In this document: piece by piece, positions 57,183-64,000 of the stretch
Layout: each line of letters opens with the position of its first letter
Numbering within the stretch: position 1 is the stretch's first letter
Source: Yersinia mollaretii ATCC 43969
GTDB taxonomy: Bacteria > Pseudomonadota > Gammaproteobacteria > Enterobacterales > Enterobacteriaceae
Length of the DNA stretch: 64,000 nucleotides
Reading direction: 5' to 3'
Assembly (NCBI RefSeq): GCF_013282725.1
Contig: NZ_CP054043.1
Location: 4,154,001 to 4,218,000, forward strand
Made by a program: the position numbers and the translations under genes
The notes under the pieces: generated by a model
Told to the model about the DNA's origin: nothing
Databases searched by the model: none
Seen by the model: only the letters and a program-made list of their open reading frames with translations

Positions 57183-58492
57183 TACTCCACCTCCAAAATC
57201 ATTGCAGCACCCAATCCACCTGCGGCACAGGCGGTGGTTAGCCCTAGCCCGCCACCTCGGCGGCGCAGCTCATTTAGCGTTTGGGTAATCATGCGCGCGC
57301 CAGTAGCCGCAAAAGGATGTCCGTAGGCAATTGAGCCACCCAATACATTGAATTTGCTCATATCAACTTCACCAATCGCCTGCTTGCGACCCAGTTTTTC
57401 GCGCGCAAAGGTATCACTGGCAAACATTTTAAGGTTTGCCAAGGTTTGTGCGGCAAAGGCTTCGTGCATATCAATCAGGGTCAAATTTGCCAGTGTGATT
57501 CCGGCACGGTCCAGCGCCAACGGGGTGGCATAGGAGGGGCCAAGCAACATGTCTTGCCAAACATCAATGGCGGAAAAAGCAAAACTGCGCAGATAGCCCA
57601 ATGGCTGTAAACCCAGCGCTTTGGCTTTCGATTCACTCATCATCATGACCGCCGCCGCCCCATCCGTTAGGGGGGTGCTGTTCGCCGCCGTGACACTGCC
57701 GTGTTTGCGGTCAAACGCCGGACGTAATTTGGCGTATTGCGCCATCGTAGAGTCTTTGCGGATATTGTTATCTTCGGCAATCGCATCACGGTAAGGCGGA
57801 ATATAGGCCGTCATCACCTCATCCTGTAATAGCCCCTGCTGCCAAGCTTGCGCTGCCATTTGGTGAGATCGCAGCGCTAGCGCATCCTGATCTTCTCGGC
57901 TGATACCATAGGTTTTCGCCATCTGCTCGGCAGTATCTCCCATACGCAAACCGGTTGAGTATTCAGCTACGGCGGGGGCCACGGGCAGCAGATCCCGCAG
58001 TTTTAATCGACTGAACAATTTTAGCCGCTGGCCTAGGGTTCGCGCCTTATTGACGTCAACCAACGTGCGCGCCAGTGCTTTACTGACCCCAATGGGCAAC
58101 ACGGAAGAGGAGTCGGCACCGCCAGCTATCGCCACTGTCACTGAACCGGCGATAATACTTTCTGCCACATTCGCTACCGCCTGAAAGCTGGTTGCGCAGG
58201 CGCGTGAGACACTGTAGGCGTCGGTATGCACACTCATGCCCGTTCCCAACACAATTTCGCGGGCAATGTTGGGGGCTTCTGGCATTTGTACCACTTGGCC
58301 GAACACCAGTTGGTCAATTAACTCAGGAGCTACGCCACTTCGCGCCAGCAGTTCACTGACCACAATATTGCCCAAGTCTACAGCGGGGACGCCATGATAA
58401 GCAGTGGCCTGCTTGGCAAAAGGGGTTCGTAGGCCACTGACGATGGCAATGCGATCGCCCTGACGCGTCACTAGCGGTAATGGCTTACTCAT
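57182..58492 (-). CDS. fadI: FadI, acetyl-CoA acyltransferase (beta subunit)
   Basis: 436-residue thiolase, same length as E. coli FadI. The nucleophile is Cys99 in [20 protein letters not shown] (His), [16 protein letters not shown] and the C-terminal [10 protein letters not shown] supply the other catalytic blocks. It cleaves 3-ketoacyl-CoA in the FadJI complex. First gene of the fadIJ operon, preceded by a FadR site at 58538-58554. Confidence 0.96.
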   Translation of the reverse strand: MSKPLPLVTRQGDRIAIVSGLRTPFAKQATAYHGVPAVDLGNIVVSELLARSGVAPELIDQLVFGQVVQMPEAPNIAREIVLGTGMSVHTDAYSVSRACATSFQAVANVAESIIAGSVTVAIAGGADSSSVLPIGVSKALARTLVDVNKARTLGQRLKLFSRLKLRDLLPVAPAVAEYSTGLRMGDTAEQMAKTYGISREDQDALALRSHQMAAQAWQQGLLQDEVMTAYIPPYRDAIAEDNNIRKDSTMAQYAKLRPAFDRKHGSVTAANSTPLTDGAAAVMMMSESKAKALGLQPLGYLRSFAFSAIDVWQDMLLGPSYATPLALDRAGITLANLTLIDMHEAFAAQTLANLKMFASDTFAREKLGRKQAIGEVDMSKFNVLGGSIAYGHPFAATGARMITQTLNELRRRGGGLGLTTACAAGGLGAAMILEVE

Positions 58493-58537
58493 AAACGCTC
58501 CTGATAAATAAAGTGGCTATCACTCATGATAACAAAT

Positions 58538-58554
58538 AACAGGTCTGACCTGAT
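58538..58554 (-). promoter_or_regulatory. FadR operator of fadIJ
   Basis: On the minus strand ATCAGGTCAGACCTGTT is a near-palindromic FadR box, 46 bp upstream of the fadI ATG. Acyl-CoA would relieve repression. Confidence 0.8.
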
Positions 58555-58719
58555 CTAATGATTGTTAACCAAACATTTACATTTGGTAAACCTATAGAGC
58601 AGCAAAGTGAGAGCAGGAGCAACTTTTTGAGGTAAAAACGTCAAGGGGAAGGTGCGGGAGTGGGGTTACATCAGTCGCAAGAATGGATTTGGCGCAATAA
58701 ATTAGCGGAATAAGTCACA

Positions 58720-58750
58720 CAAAACAAAACGCGAAGCAAAAAGCTCCGCG
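58720..58750 (-). terminator. Terminator of the yfcZ-type gene
   Basis: On the minus strand, CGCGGAGC-TTTTT-GCTTCGCG (one G-U pair) is followed by TTTTGTTTTG. Confidence 0.75.
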
Positions 58751-58780
58751 CTCGTAATCACTTAGGCTACGAAGTGTAAA

Positions 58781-59098
58781 TTAACGCAGGCCCAACTGGA
58801 AAATCATGGTTTCGGCCTGACAGGCAAAAGTGAAGTCGATAGTTAAGCGCACGCCGCCTTCCGCTTCTTCCAGTTTATGCTCAATCAGGCAAGGTTCGGA
58901 CTCAACAGCACGGGCTTTTTCAGTCAGCGTTTTCAGCATCGCTTCTGCTTCGGCGCGGTTATCAAATACACAACTGTAGGATGCGGTACAGTCAGTATTG
59001 TCCATGACAGTGCCCACATCAACACAGCAACAAGCCGCAGTTTCTTCAGCACTACACAGGTTTTTTATTGGACGATCGTTTGCATCTGACATCTTCAA
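58781..59098 (-). CDS. yfcZ: YfcZ/YiiS family protein (DUF406)
   Basis: 105 residues: SAEETAACCCVDVGTVMDNTDCTASYSCVF (in part), then AEAMLKTLTEKARAVESEPC and an acidic C-terminus with TIDFTFACQAETMIFQLGLR (in part). This is the Cys-rich DUF406 pattern. The E. coli yfcZ gene also lies between fadI and fadL, which settles the choice over YiiS. No function is established; the cysteines might bind a metal. It is cytoplasmic. Confidence 0.9.
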   Translation of the reverse strand: MKMSDANDRPIKNLCSAEETAACCCVDVGTVMDNTDCTASYSCVFDNRAEAEAMLKTLTEKARAVESEPCLIEHKLEEAEGGVRLTIDFTFACQAETMIFQLGLR

Positions 59099-59522
59099 CT
59101 CTCCTCAACGGACATTTCAAAATAGGTGCAAATTGCCTATCAGGTAGCCCAAATAGCAATTAGTACAAAGCCAATAACATCTGGCGCAAAAAAAAATTTC
59201 TCTGCCGCTATTTTACTCCCCCAGACCCGAAGGCACTAGGACTTACTGTTTATAGGCTTATTAAGTGATGGATATCACAGTCGTTTTGTTTAGTTGCTCA
59301 TCAATAGCGCATAAATTGATACTCATTTGTAAGTTTTTTGTTAACTACGTCTATTTTTTGCGATCAAATTTGAACAAATCCTAAAACATACTTGCAACAT
59401 GCACACAGGTCGGACCTATACTTCAGCCACTGGTCTGCTTTGTCTGACCGAAAACGGACCCTACAATCCCGCATTCTCTTGTTACGGTATGTAACATCAA
59501 TTAAAACAATGAGGTTTTGGTC
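59099..59522. other. Long regulatory leader of fadL
   Basis: 424 bp between the divergent yfcZ and fadL genes, with no ORF. The fadL promoter and two FadR sites lie in the right half. In E. coli the fadL promoter region is likewise long. Confidence 0.5.
59405..59443 (+). promoter_or_regulatory. Two FadR operators of fadL
   Basis: ACAGGTCGGACCTAT (59405-59419) and ACTGGTCTGCTTTGT (59429-59443) match the paired FadR sites of E. coli fadL in sequence and spacing. Confidence 0.82.
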
Positions 59523-60794
59523 ATGAACCAGAAAAACCTGTTTACCCGATCAGCTCTGGCAGCTGCAATAGCAATCATCTCTTCGAACGCTTCTGCGGCG
59601 GGCTTCCAACTGAATGAATATTCAGCCGCGGCATTAGGCCGCTCTTTCTCTGGTGAAGGCGCTGTTGCCGACAACGCCTCTGTTGGTAGCCGCAACCCCG
59701 CCGCAATGACTCTATTTGACCGCCCTTCATTCTCCGGTGGTGCTGTTTATGTCGATCCCAATGTTGATATCACGGGAAAATCGCCCTTAACGGGCAGAAG
59801 CACTGATGCCAAAAACATAGCACCCTCAGCATGGATCCCGAATATCCACTTTATTATGCCGTTGAATGAGCAATGGGCCATTGGTGCCTCGGTGACTTCA
59901 AACTACGGCTTGGCGACCGAATTTAATGATGACTATATTGCCGGTTCTTTGGGGGGACAGACGGATCTGAAGACCGCTAACACGAATCTGGCTGCAGCTT
60001 ATCGCCTGAATGAAAACTTCAGTTTCGGCTTGGGCTTTAATGCGGTTTATGCCGATGCCAAGATCGTACGCCATATCGGTGAGCTTGGCGGATCAACCTT
60101 CCCTGCCCGTACAGAAATTACCCGCATGGAGGGTAAAGAGTGGGGCTATGGTTGGAATGCCGGTATTCTGTATGAAGTGGATAAAGAGAACCGCTACAGC
60201 TTCACCTACCGTTCAAAAGTGAAAATCGACTTTGATGGCGACTTCAGCAATCAATTACCAGTAATAGCTGGCGGCACGGGTGGTGCGACAATCCCTGGTG
60301 CCTTAACCTTGAATCTGCCTGAAGTGTGGGAAGTGTCTGGCTACAATAAAGTGGCACCACAATGGGCCATTCACTATAGCTTAGCCTATACCAGTTGGAG
60401 CCAATTCAAAGAGTTGAAAGCCACCGGAACGACGGGTAAGACACTGTTTGATAAGGAAGAAGGCTTCAAAGACGTCTACCGTATCGCGTTGGGTACCACC
60501 TATTATCATGATGATAACTGGACCTTCCGCACCGGTATTGCCTTTGATGATAGTCCGGTTCCAGCAGATAACCGTACCATCTCGATTCCAGACCAAGACC
60601 GTTTCTGGATCAGTGCCGGTACTACCTACGCATTCAACAAAGATGCTTCAGTTGATGTGGGTATTTCCTATATGCACGGACAGAACGTGCACATCTCGGA
60701 AAAAACACCCGCATTACCTACCAGCACCACTTATCAGTTCGACTCCAAAGGCACAGCCATGCTGTACGGCGTGAACTTTAACTACGCCTTCTGA
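59523..60794 (+). CDS. fadL: FadL, outer-membrane long-chain fatty-acid transporter
   Basis: 423-residue 14-strand beta-barrel. The signal peptide ([20 protein letters not shown], in part, cleaved near ASA) is followed by [28 protein letters not shown] (in part), the family N-terminal plug with the NPAAM motif. Alternating aromatic strands continue to the terminal Phe (YGVNFNYAF), as required for barrel assembly. It imports fatty acids and is a common phage receptor. ATG 59523 is chosen for its GAGG site, 8 bp upstream. Expression should be repressed by FadR. Confidence 0.96.
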   Translation: MNQKNLFTRSALAAAIAIISSNASAAGFQLNEYSAAALGRSFSGEGAVADNASVGSRNPAAMTLFDRPSFSGGAVYVDPNVDITGKSPLTGRSTDAKNIAPSAWIPNIHFIMPLNEQWAIGASVTSNYGLATEFNDDYIAGSLGGQTDLKTANTNLAAAYRLNENFSFGLGFNAVYADAKIVRHIGELGGSTFPARTEITRMEGKEWGYGWNAGILYEVDKENRYSFTYRSKVKIDFDGDFSNQLPVIAGGTGGATIPGALTLNLPEVWEVSGYNKVAPQWAIHYSLAYTSWSQFKELKATGTTGKTLFDKEEGFKDVYRIALGTTYYHDDNWTFRTGIAFDDSPVPADNRTISIPDQDRFWISAGTTYAFNKDASVDVGISYMHGQNVHISEKTPALPTSTTYQFDSKGTAMLYGVNFNYAF

Positions 60795-60820
60795 TAAGTT
60801 GTTGTCAGTTTGATGCCCAC

Positions 60821-60848
60821 AAAAAAGCGCCTTTCGGCGCTTTTTTTT
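60821..60848 (+). terminator. fadL terminator
   Basis: AAGCGCC-TTTC-GGCGCTT hairpin with A-run before and T8 after. Its 24-bp core is identical to the terminator at 61531. Confidence 0.92.
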
Positions 60849-60866
60849 ATGTTTATTTACATTAGC

Positions 60867-61211
60867 TTAGGCAAGAAAATGTTCACCACCAATTAGCGGA
60901 ATAAGCCTTGCTAACACTTCATCATAGAGACCCGCTTCTGATTCAATGACAAACTTAGCTTTGCGCTGACGCCAGTCAAAAGTCTGGATTAATGTCGTTG
61001 CCACCACACAGGGTGTATCCAGATTAGTCACTGGCACTTCAGTCGGCGCACCCCGCACACTGCTACTCACGGGGCAGCACATCACCAATCCCGTGAGACG
61101 ATTATAAGTTTCATGTGACAGAATTAATGCGGGGCGATATTTGCCAATCTCTTTGCCTTTAGTCGGCTCAAAATCCAACCAACAAATATCACCGCGCTTT
61201 GGTATATACAT
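60867..61211 (-). CDS. MazF/PemK-type endoribonuclease toxin
   Basis: 114 residues of the CcdB/PemK fold: YIPKRGDICWLDFEPTKGKEIGKYRPALILS (in part), with the conserved Arg of the catalytic pocket in KYRPALIL and a Thr/Ser-rich loop VCCPVSSS. MazF proteins cut mRNA at short motifs and stop growth. Its ATG shares a base with the antitoxin stop (TAATG), so toxin synthesis depends on antitoxin translation. It ends 19 bp from the fadL terminator. Confidence 0.92.
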   Translation of the reverse strand: MYIPKRGDICWLDFEPTKGKEIGKYRPALILSHETYNRLTGLVMCCPVSSSVRGAPTEVPVTNLDTPCVVATTLIQTFDWRQRKAKFVIESEAGLYDEVLARLIPLIGGEHFLA

Positions 61212-61459
61212 TAATAATCAAACTCCCTCTCCGTGGGATCAACCCGTTCATCCGCATGTGCTGTATAAGCGGTAAGTCCGGCCAGTAAACTCTCTTCGGT
61301 TAGCGGTTTTTTGACCACTTTTTGAATGACTAATCCCTGTTCGCTAATATCAATATCGACAGTATCACCGACCTCAAAATTTGGGATGGTTTTTAGATTA
61401 CCTGATAAACGCAATGCCACGCTATTACCCCATTTTTGTAATGTGGCTTGAGTACGCAT
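61211..61459 (-). CDS. MazE-type antitoxin
   Basis: 82 residues. The N-terminal AbrB/MazE swapped-hairpin domain (RTQATLQKWGNSVALRLSGN) binds DNA and the acidic tail (ADERVDPTEREFDY) should plug the toxin. I use ATG 61459, 5 bp after AGGAGG; the in-frame GTG at 61465 lies inside that ribosome site. The operator-like inverted repeat at 61490-61530 lies just upstream for autoregulation. Confidence 0.9.
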   Translation of the reverse strand: MRTQATLQKWGNSVALRLSGNLKTIPNFEVGDTVDIDISEQGLVIQKVVKKPLTEESLLAGLTAYTAHADERVDPTEREFDY

Positions 61460-61489
61460 AATCACCTCCTACACTCTCTGTATCTACTA

Positions 61490-61530
61490 TGAGTATACAC
61501 AATCTGCTCATGTATATACATCGTAGATAC
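61490..61530. promoter_or_regulatory. Inverted repeat upstream of mazE, likely operator
   Basis: GTATCTAC (61490-61497) and GTAGATAC (61523-61530) with related inner arms (GAGTATAC, GTATATAC) form an extended palindrome. Position fits binding by the MazEF complex. Confidence 0.65.
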
Positions 61531-61554
61531 AAAAAAGCGCCTTTCGGCGCTTTT
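61531..61554. terminator. mlaA terminator, copy of the fadL terminator
   Basis: Same 24-bp A6-hairpin-T4 sequence as at 60821. It serves mlaA on the minus strand and closes the toxin-antitoxin module on this side. Confidence 0.85.
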
Positions 61555-61594
61555 CTATACTCACTGTTTCGTCACTATCTATTGGCTGAATCGA

Positions 61595-62359
61595 TCAGTT
61601 CGCGGAGTCGATACTCTCCAGATCACCCTGAATCGCCTGAGCATTCGAGTTCACTTCCGGTTTCAACTGCCCGCCATTCGCCAGGAAATCATTACGCTGG
61701 AAGTAAGCTTCGCGCATCATCAGGTAAGGGTCAGAGGAGTTACGTAGCAAGCCATCGGAATCCAGCAACTGCGCGCGGGTTTCAATCCCTTCGACCATCC
61801 ACTTCCCTGCTGACATCCAGAAGGTCAGATAGCTCAGCACCGGATAGACGTAATCCGCGGCATTACCGCCATCTTCACGAATAGTGAAACTGCCATAGCC
61901 CGGTAAGACCACGTAAGGGCCGTAACCGACATTGTAGTGGCCCAGCGTACTCCCGAAGCGGTGCGGAACTTCTTTCGCCAGTTTCGGGTTCGCCATGCCA
62001 GCGACGTCAATTAACCCCCCCATCCCCAAAATGGTGTTCAGGAAGAAGCGGTTAAAATGTTTCATGGCGTTGTAAGGGTCACCCACCAAGAAGCTATTCA
62101 CCATGCTGGCTGGCTCTTCAAGGTTACCGAGGAAGTTGCTCATGCCATTTCGTGCGGGCTGTGGCACATAGTCGCGCCAGACCACAGCGACGGGGCGTAC
62201 CACATAAGGGTCAAGAACATCATAGTTGAAATTGAACATTGCCCGGTTAAATCCTTCCAGCGGATCAGAGCGGCCCTGCTCCATTTGATCCGGCGAGTTA
62301 CTGGCGCAGCCGACTAATAGCACGGTTGCAAAAGCCAGCCCAATCAGGCGGTAGTTCAT
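61595..62359 (-). CDS. mlaA: MlaA (VacJ), outer-membrane lipid-asymmetry lipoprotein
   Basis: 254 residues. Lipoprotein signal with lipobox LVGC (Cys18 or so; MNYRLIGLAFATVLLVGCAS), then QGRSDPLEGFNRAMFNFNYDVLDPYVV (in part) and the conserved NTILGMGGLIDVAG and FGSTLGHYNVGYGPY blocks. It removes misplaced phospholipids from the outer leaflet and passes them to MlaC. ATG 62359 follows GGAGAAAAAT; the in-frame codon at 62371 lies in that ribosome site. Same strand as ccmI but in a separate unit. Confidence 0.95.
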   Translation of the reverse strand: MNYRLIGLAFATVLLVGCASNSPDQMEQGRSDPLEGFNRAMFNFNYDVLDPYVVRPVAVVWRDYVPQPARNGMSNFLGNLEEPASMVNSFLVGDPYNAMKHFNRFFLNTILGMGGLIDVAGMANPKLAKEVPHRFGSTLGHYNVGYGPYVVLPGYGSFTIREDGGNAADYVYPVLSYLTFWMSAGKWMVEGIETRAQLLDSDGLLRNSSDPYLMMREAYFQRNDFLANGGQLKPEVNSNAQAIQGDLESIDSAN

Positions 62360-62395
62360 ATTTTTCTCCATGAAATTCTTTCCAGCCCCCTACAC

Positions 62396-63616
62396 TTAAG
62401 GGGCTTGCTTATTGATCTCAACATTGATCGTCTGAGGCTGCCCTTTCCCATCAAAATCCTGCACGCCACTTTCACCAAACCAGTCGCCCGGTTGAGGATT
62501 AGCGGTGCCATCCAATGAGATGCGCGCACGCACTTTCACCTGCTGCAATGACGAGAGCAAGCGCTCCGGCATCATGGCATTACTGTCATCCAGTGTTATC
62601 GAGAGCGGGAATCGGCTCAATGGCAGTTGCTTCACCGCAACCGGCACCGGGTTGGCCCCATCGGTAACCGAGATAATCAGTGCCCCCTGCTGAGGTAATT
62701 TCCGGGCGGCATCAGATGACAGTGCAACCTCTATTTTCAGTGTAGCTGTTTCCTGCCCCGCCTGTGATTTGGCTTGTGCAATACTGCGTTTTATCACTTC
62801 TACGCGAGAATCGCCAGCAGGCAGCAATTTTAGCATAACTTCCCACGCGCCAATGGCTTGTTTGAAATCGCCCTGCTCAAAAGCATTAAAAGCTAATAAA
62901 CTCATGGCGCGTAGATTGGTGTGATCTTGCCCCACCATGCTCCGCAGCATCTGAGTTGCCAACTGATTATCCTGCGGATCATTGGAACGTGTCAGCACTT
63001 CTGCATAACCGAGTCTGACATCCTCATTATCGGGCGCAAGTTGGTAAGCTTTAGCAAAAGCTTGTGTCGCGGTGGTCGCATTGTTCAGCGCCATACCCAC
63101 TCTGCCGAGCATCATCCAGTCGTTGACGTTACCGGTATCCTGCTGCAAAGAGGTCCGTAATCCCAATCCTAAACGGGCGACCTCTTCCATGGTCAGCGGC
63201 TCAGCGCGCTCATTAGCCACTCTGGCACGTAATTCAGGCATTTGCGCCTCAACCTGATGCCATGCCTGCACCTGAGACAAACCACCCGTTTTCAGGTATA
63301 GCCCCACAGCAATCACCACCAAAATCACCACACCCGGTAATAGTACCCAGCGGTTGATGGGAGTTGTCGCTTCATCCGATTGCTGTGGGATATCAGTCAG
63401 CAGGTTTTGTTGCAGTTCCTGAATCAGTTCTGGCCGCTGTTCAACCACGCCCTGCGCTTCATCCTCAGCCAGTTCAGATAATCGATCCTGATAAATCGCC
63501 TTATTCAGCTCATCACGAGTGGTCGCGGGTGAATTCGTCTCTTTTCGTAGGGCCGGAATGACCAACAAGGCCCCCGCGACCGCCAGTAAAATAATCACTA
63601 TCAGCCAAAAAGCCAT
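62396..63616 (-). CDS. ccmI: CcmI, cytochrome c maturation protein
   Basis: 406 residues. TM1 (2-22), a short cytoplasmic leucine-zipper-like segment (TRDELNKAIYQDRLSELAEDE), TM2 (about 88-108) and a periplasmic TPR domain (about 125-290; VNDWMMLGRVGMALNNATTA, AFAKAYQLAPDNEDVRLGYAE) with a C-terminal beta domain. CcmI chaperones apocytochrome c to the CcmF/H ligation complex. E. coli fuses this to CcmH; here the two are separate genes with overlapping stop and start (63616). Confidence 0.92.
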   Translation of the reverse strand: MAFWLIVIILLAVAGALLVIPALRKETNSPATTRDELNKAIYQDRLSELAEDEAQGVVEQRPELIQELQQNLLTDIPQQSDEATTPINRWVLLPGVVILVVIAVGLYLKTGGLSQVQAWHQVEAQMPELRARVANERAEPLTMEEVARLGLGLRTSLQQDTGNVNDWMMLGRVGMALNNATTATQAFAKAYQLAPDNEDVRLGYAEVLTRSNDPQDNQLATQMLRSMVGQDHTNLRAMSLLAFNAFEQGDFKQAIGAWEVMLKLLPAGDSRVEVIKRSIAQAKSQAGQETATLKIEVALSSDAARKLPQQGALIISVTDGANPVPVAVKQLPLSRFPLSITLDDSNAMMPERLLSSLQQVKVRARISLDGTANPQPGDWFGESGVQDFDGKGQPQTINVEINKQAP

Positions 63617-64000
63617 TATGGTTGTTTCCTGTCAGTCTTGGATGATGGGGTCAGTTGTTCAGCCAACAGATTTTGTAATCGTTGCTGCTCCTGCGCGGAG
63701 AGCGGGGTCTCCTTCTCGACCCGCCGACGGGCGCGTAATATCACCACTGCCGCCCCTATCAGCACAAACAGTGCTGGCCCGACCCACAGGATAATCGTCG
63801 CAGCAGTCACCGGTGGCTCGTAAGTCACAAAATTGCCGTAGCGGGCCACCATATAATCAATGATTTGCTGTTTGGAATTCCCCTGCTGTTGGAGTTCGTA
63901 CACCTTTCCCCGCATATCAGAGGCAATGATGGCATTGGAGTCAGCAATACTGTTGTTTTGGCATTTCGGGCAGCGCAGTTGCTCGGTCAACTCGCGATAC
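63616..64000 (-). CDS. ccmH: CcmH, thiol-disulfide protein of cytochrome c maturation (5' end missing)
   Basis: The frame is open to the window edge. The visible part has the redox motif LRCPKCQNN (CxxC reduces apocytochrome c), QQIIDYMVARYGNFVTYEPP and one C-terminal membrane segment (about 30-50 residues before the end), followed by a cytoplasmic tail. The signal peptide lies outside. It forms an operon with ccmI. Confidence 0.92.
   Translation of the reverse strand, partial: YRELTEQLRCPKCQNNSIADSNAIIASDMRGKVYELQQQGNSKQQIIDYMVARYGNFVTYEPPVTAATIILWVGPALFVLIGAAVVILRARRRVEKETPLSAQEQQRLQNLLAEQLTPSSKTDRKQP

Overview
The window looks like chromosomal DNA of a Yersinia species. The backbone gene order (yejABEF, yejG, bcr, rsuA, radD/yejH, rplY, yejK, yejL, yejM, a proline tRNA; then tRNA-Ser/tRNA-Thr, ampH, sixA, fadJ-fadI, yfcZ-type gene, fadL, mlaA, ccmI-ccmH) and the protein sequences are those of Enterobacterales, closest in feel to Yersinia. 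The species cannot be fixed from the sequence alone. Both ends are cut inside genes: yejA on the left, ccmH on the right.

Layout. 1-13.2 kb is conserved core: a peptide ABC importer, YejG, the Bcr efflux pump, RsuA, RadD, ribosomal protein L25, the nucleoid protein YejK, YejL, the inner-membrane LPS-control protein YejM, then tRNA-Pro(GGG). 13.2-26.6 kb is an AT-rich accessory island starting just after that tRNA. It holds a DUF2071-type protein, two divergent small proteins that share a Cys-His-Asp papain-like pattern (candidate effectors), a secreted protein, debris of a serine recombinase and of an IS6-family element, a decayed tellurite-resistance locus (intact terC, internally deleted terB), and a 1797-residue toxin. 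The toxin combines a pertussis/cholera-type ADP-ribosyltransferase head, a C80 autoprotease and a TcdA/TcdB-type translocation region. 26.1-32.7 kb has small regulators, an O-methyltransferase and a beta-glucoside PTS cluster with an RpiR regulator.

32.8-46.6 kb is a Mu-like contractile-tail locus, read almost entirely on the minus strand: Q-type antiterminator, holin, SAR endolysin, sheath, tube, chaperones with a -1 frameshift, tape measure, baseplate, tail fibre. A divergent S24-type self-cleaving repressor controls it. There is no head, terminase, integrase or transposase gene, so it is best read as a tailocin (R-type, enterocoliticin-like bacteriocin). Four copies of a 12-bp motif mark the repressor operators, and a DinI-like gene with a LexA box follows.

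46.7-64 kb returns to core-type genes: a chemotaxis receptor, a metallo-beta-lactamase-fold hydrolase, a GPH sugar symporter, two tRNAs, ampH, sixA, the FadR-controlled fatty-acid genes fadIJ and fadL, a MazEF-type toxin-antitoxin pair wedged between two identical terminators, mlaA and the ccm genes.

The strongest candidates for new biology are the ART-C80-translocase toxin, the paired papain-like proteins beside it, and the headless tail locus with its operator set.
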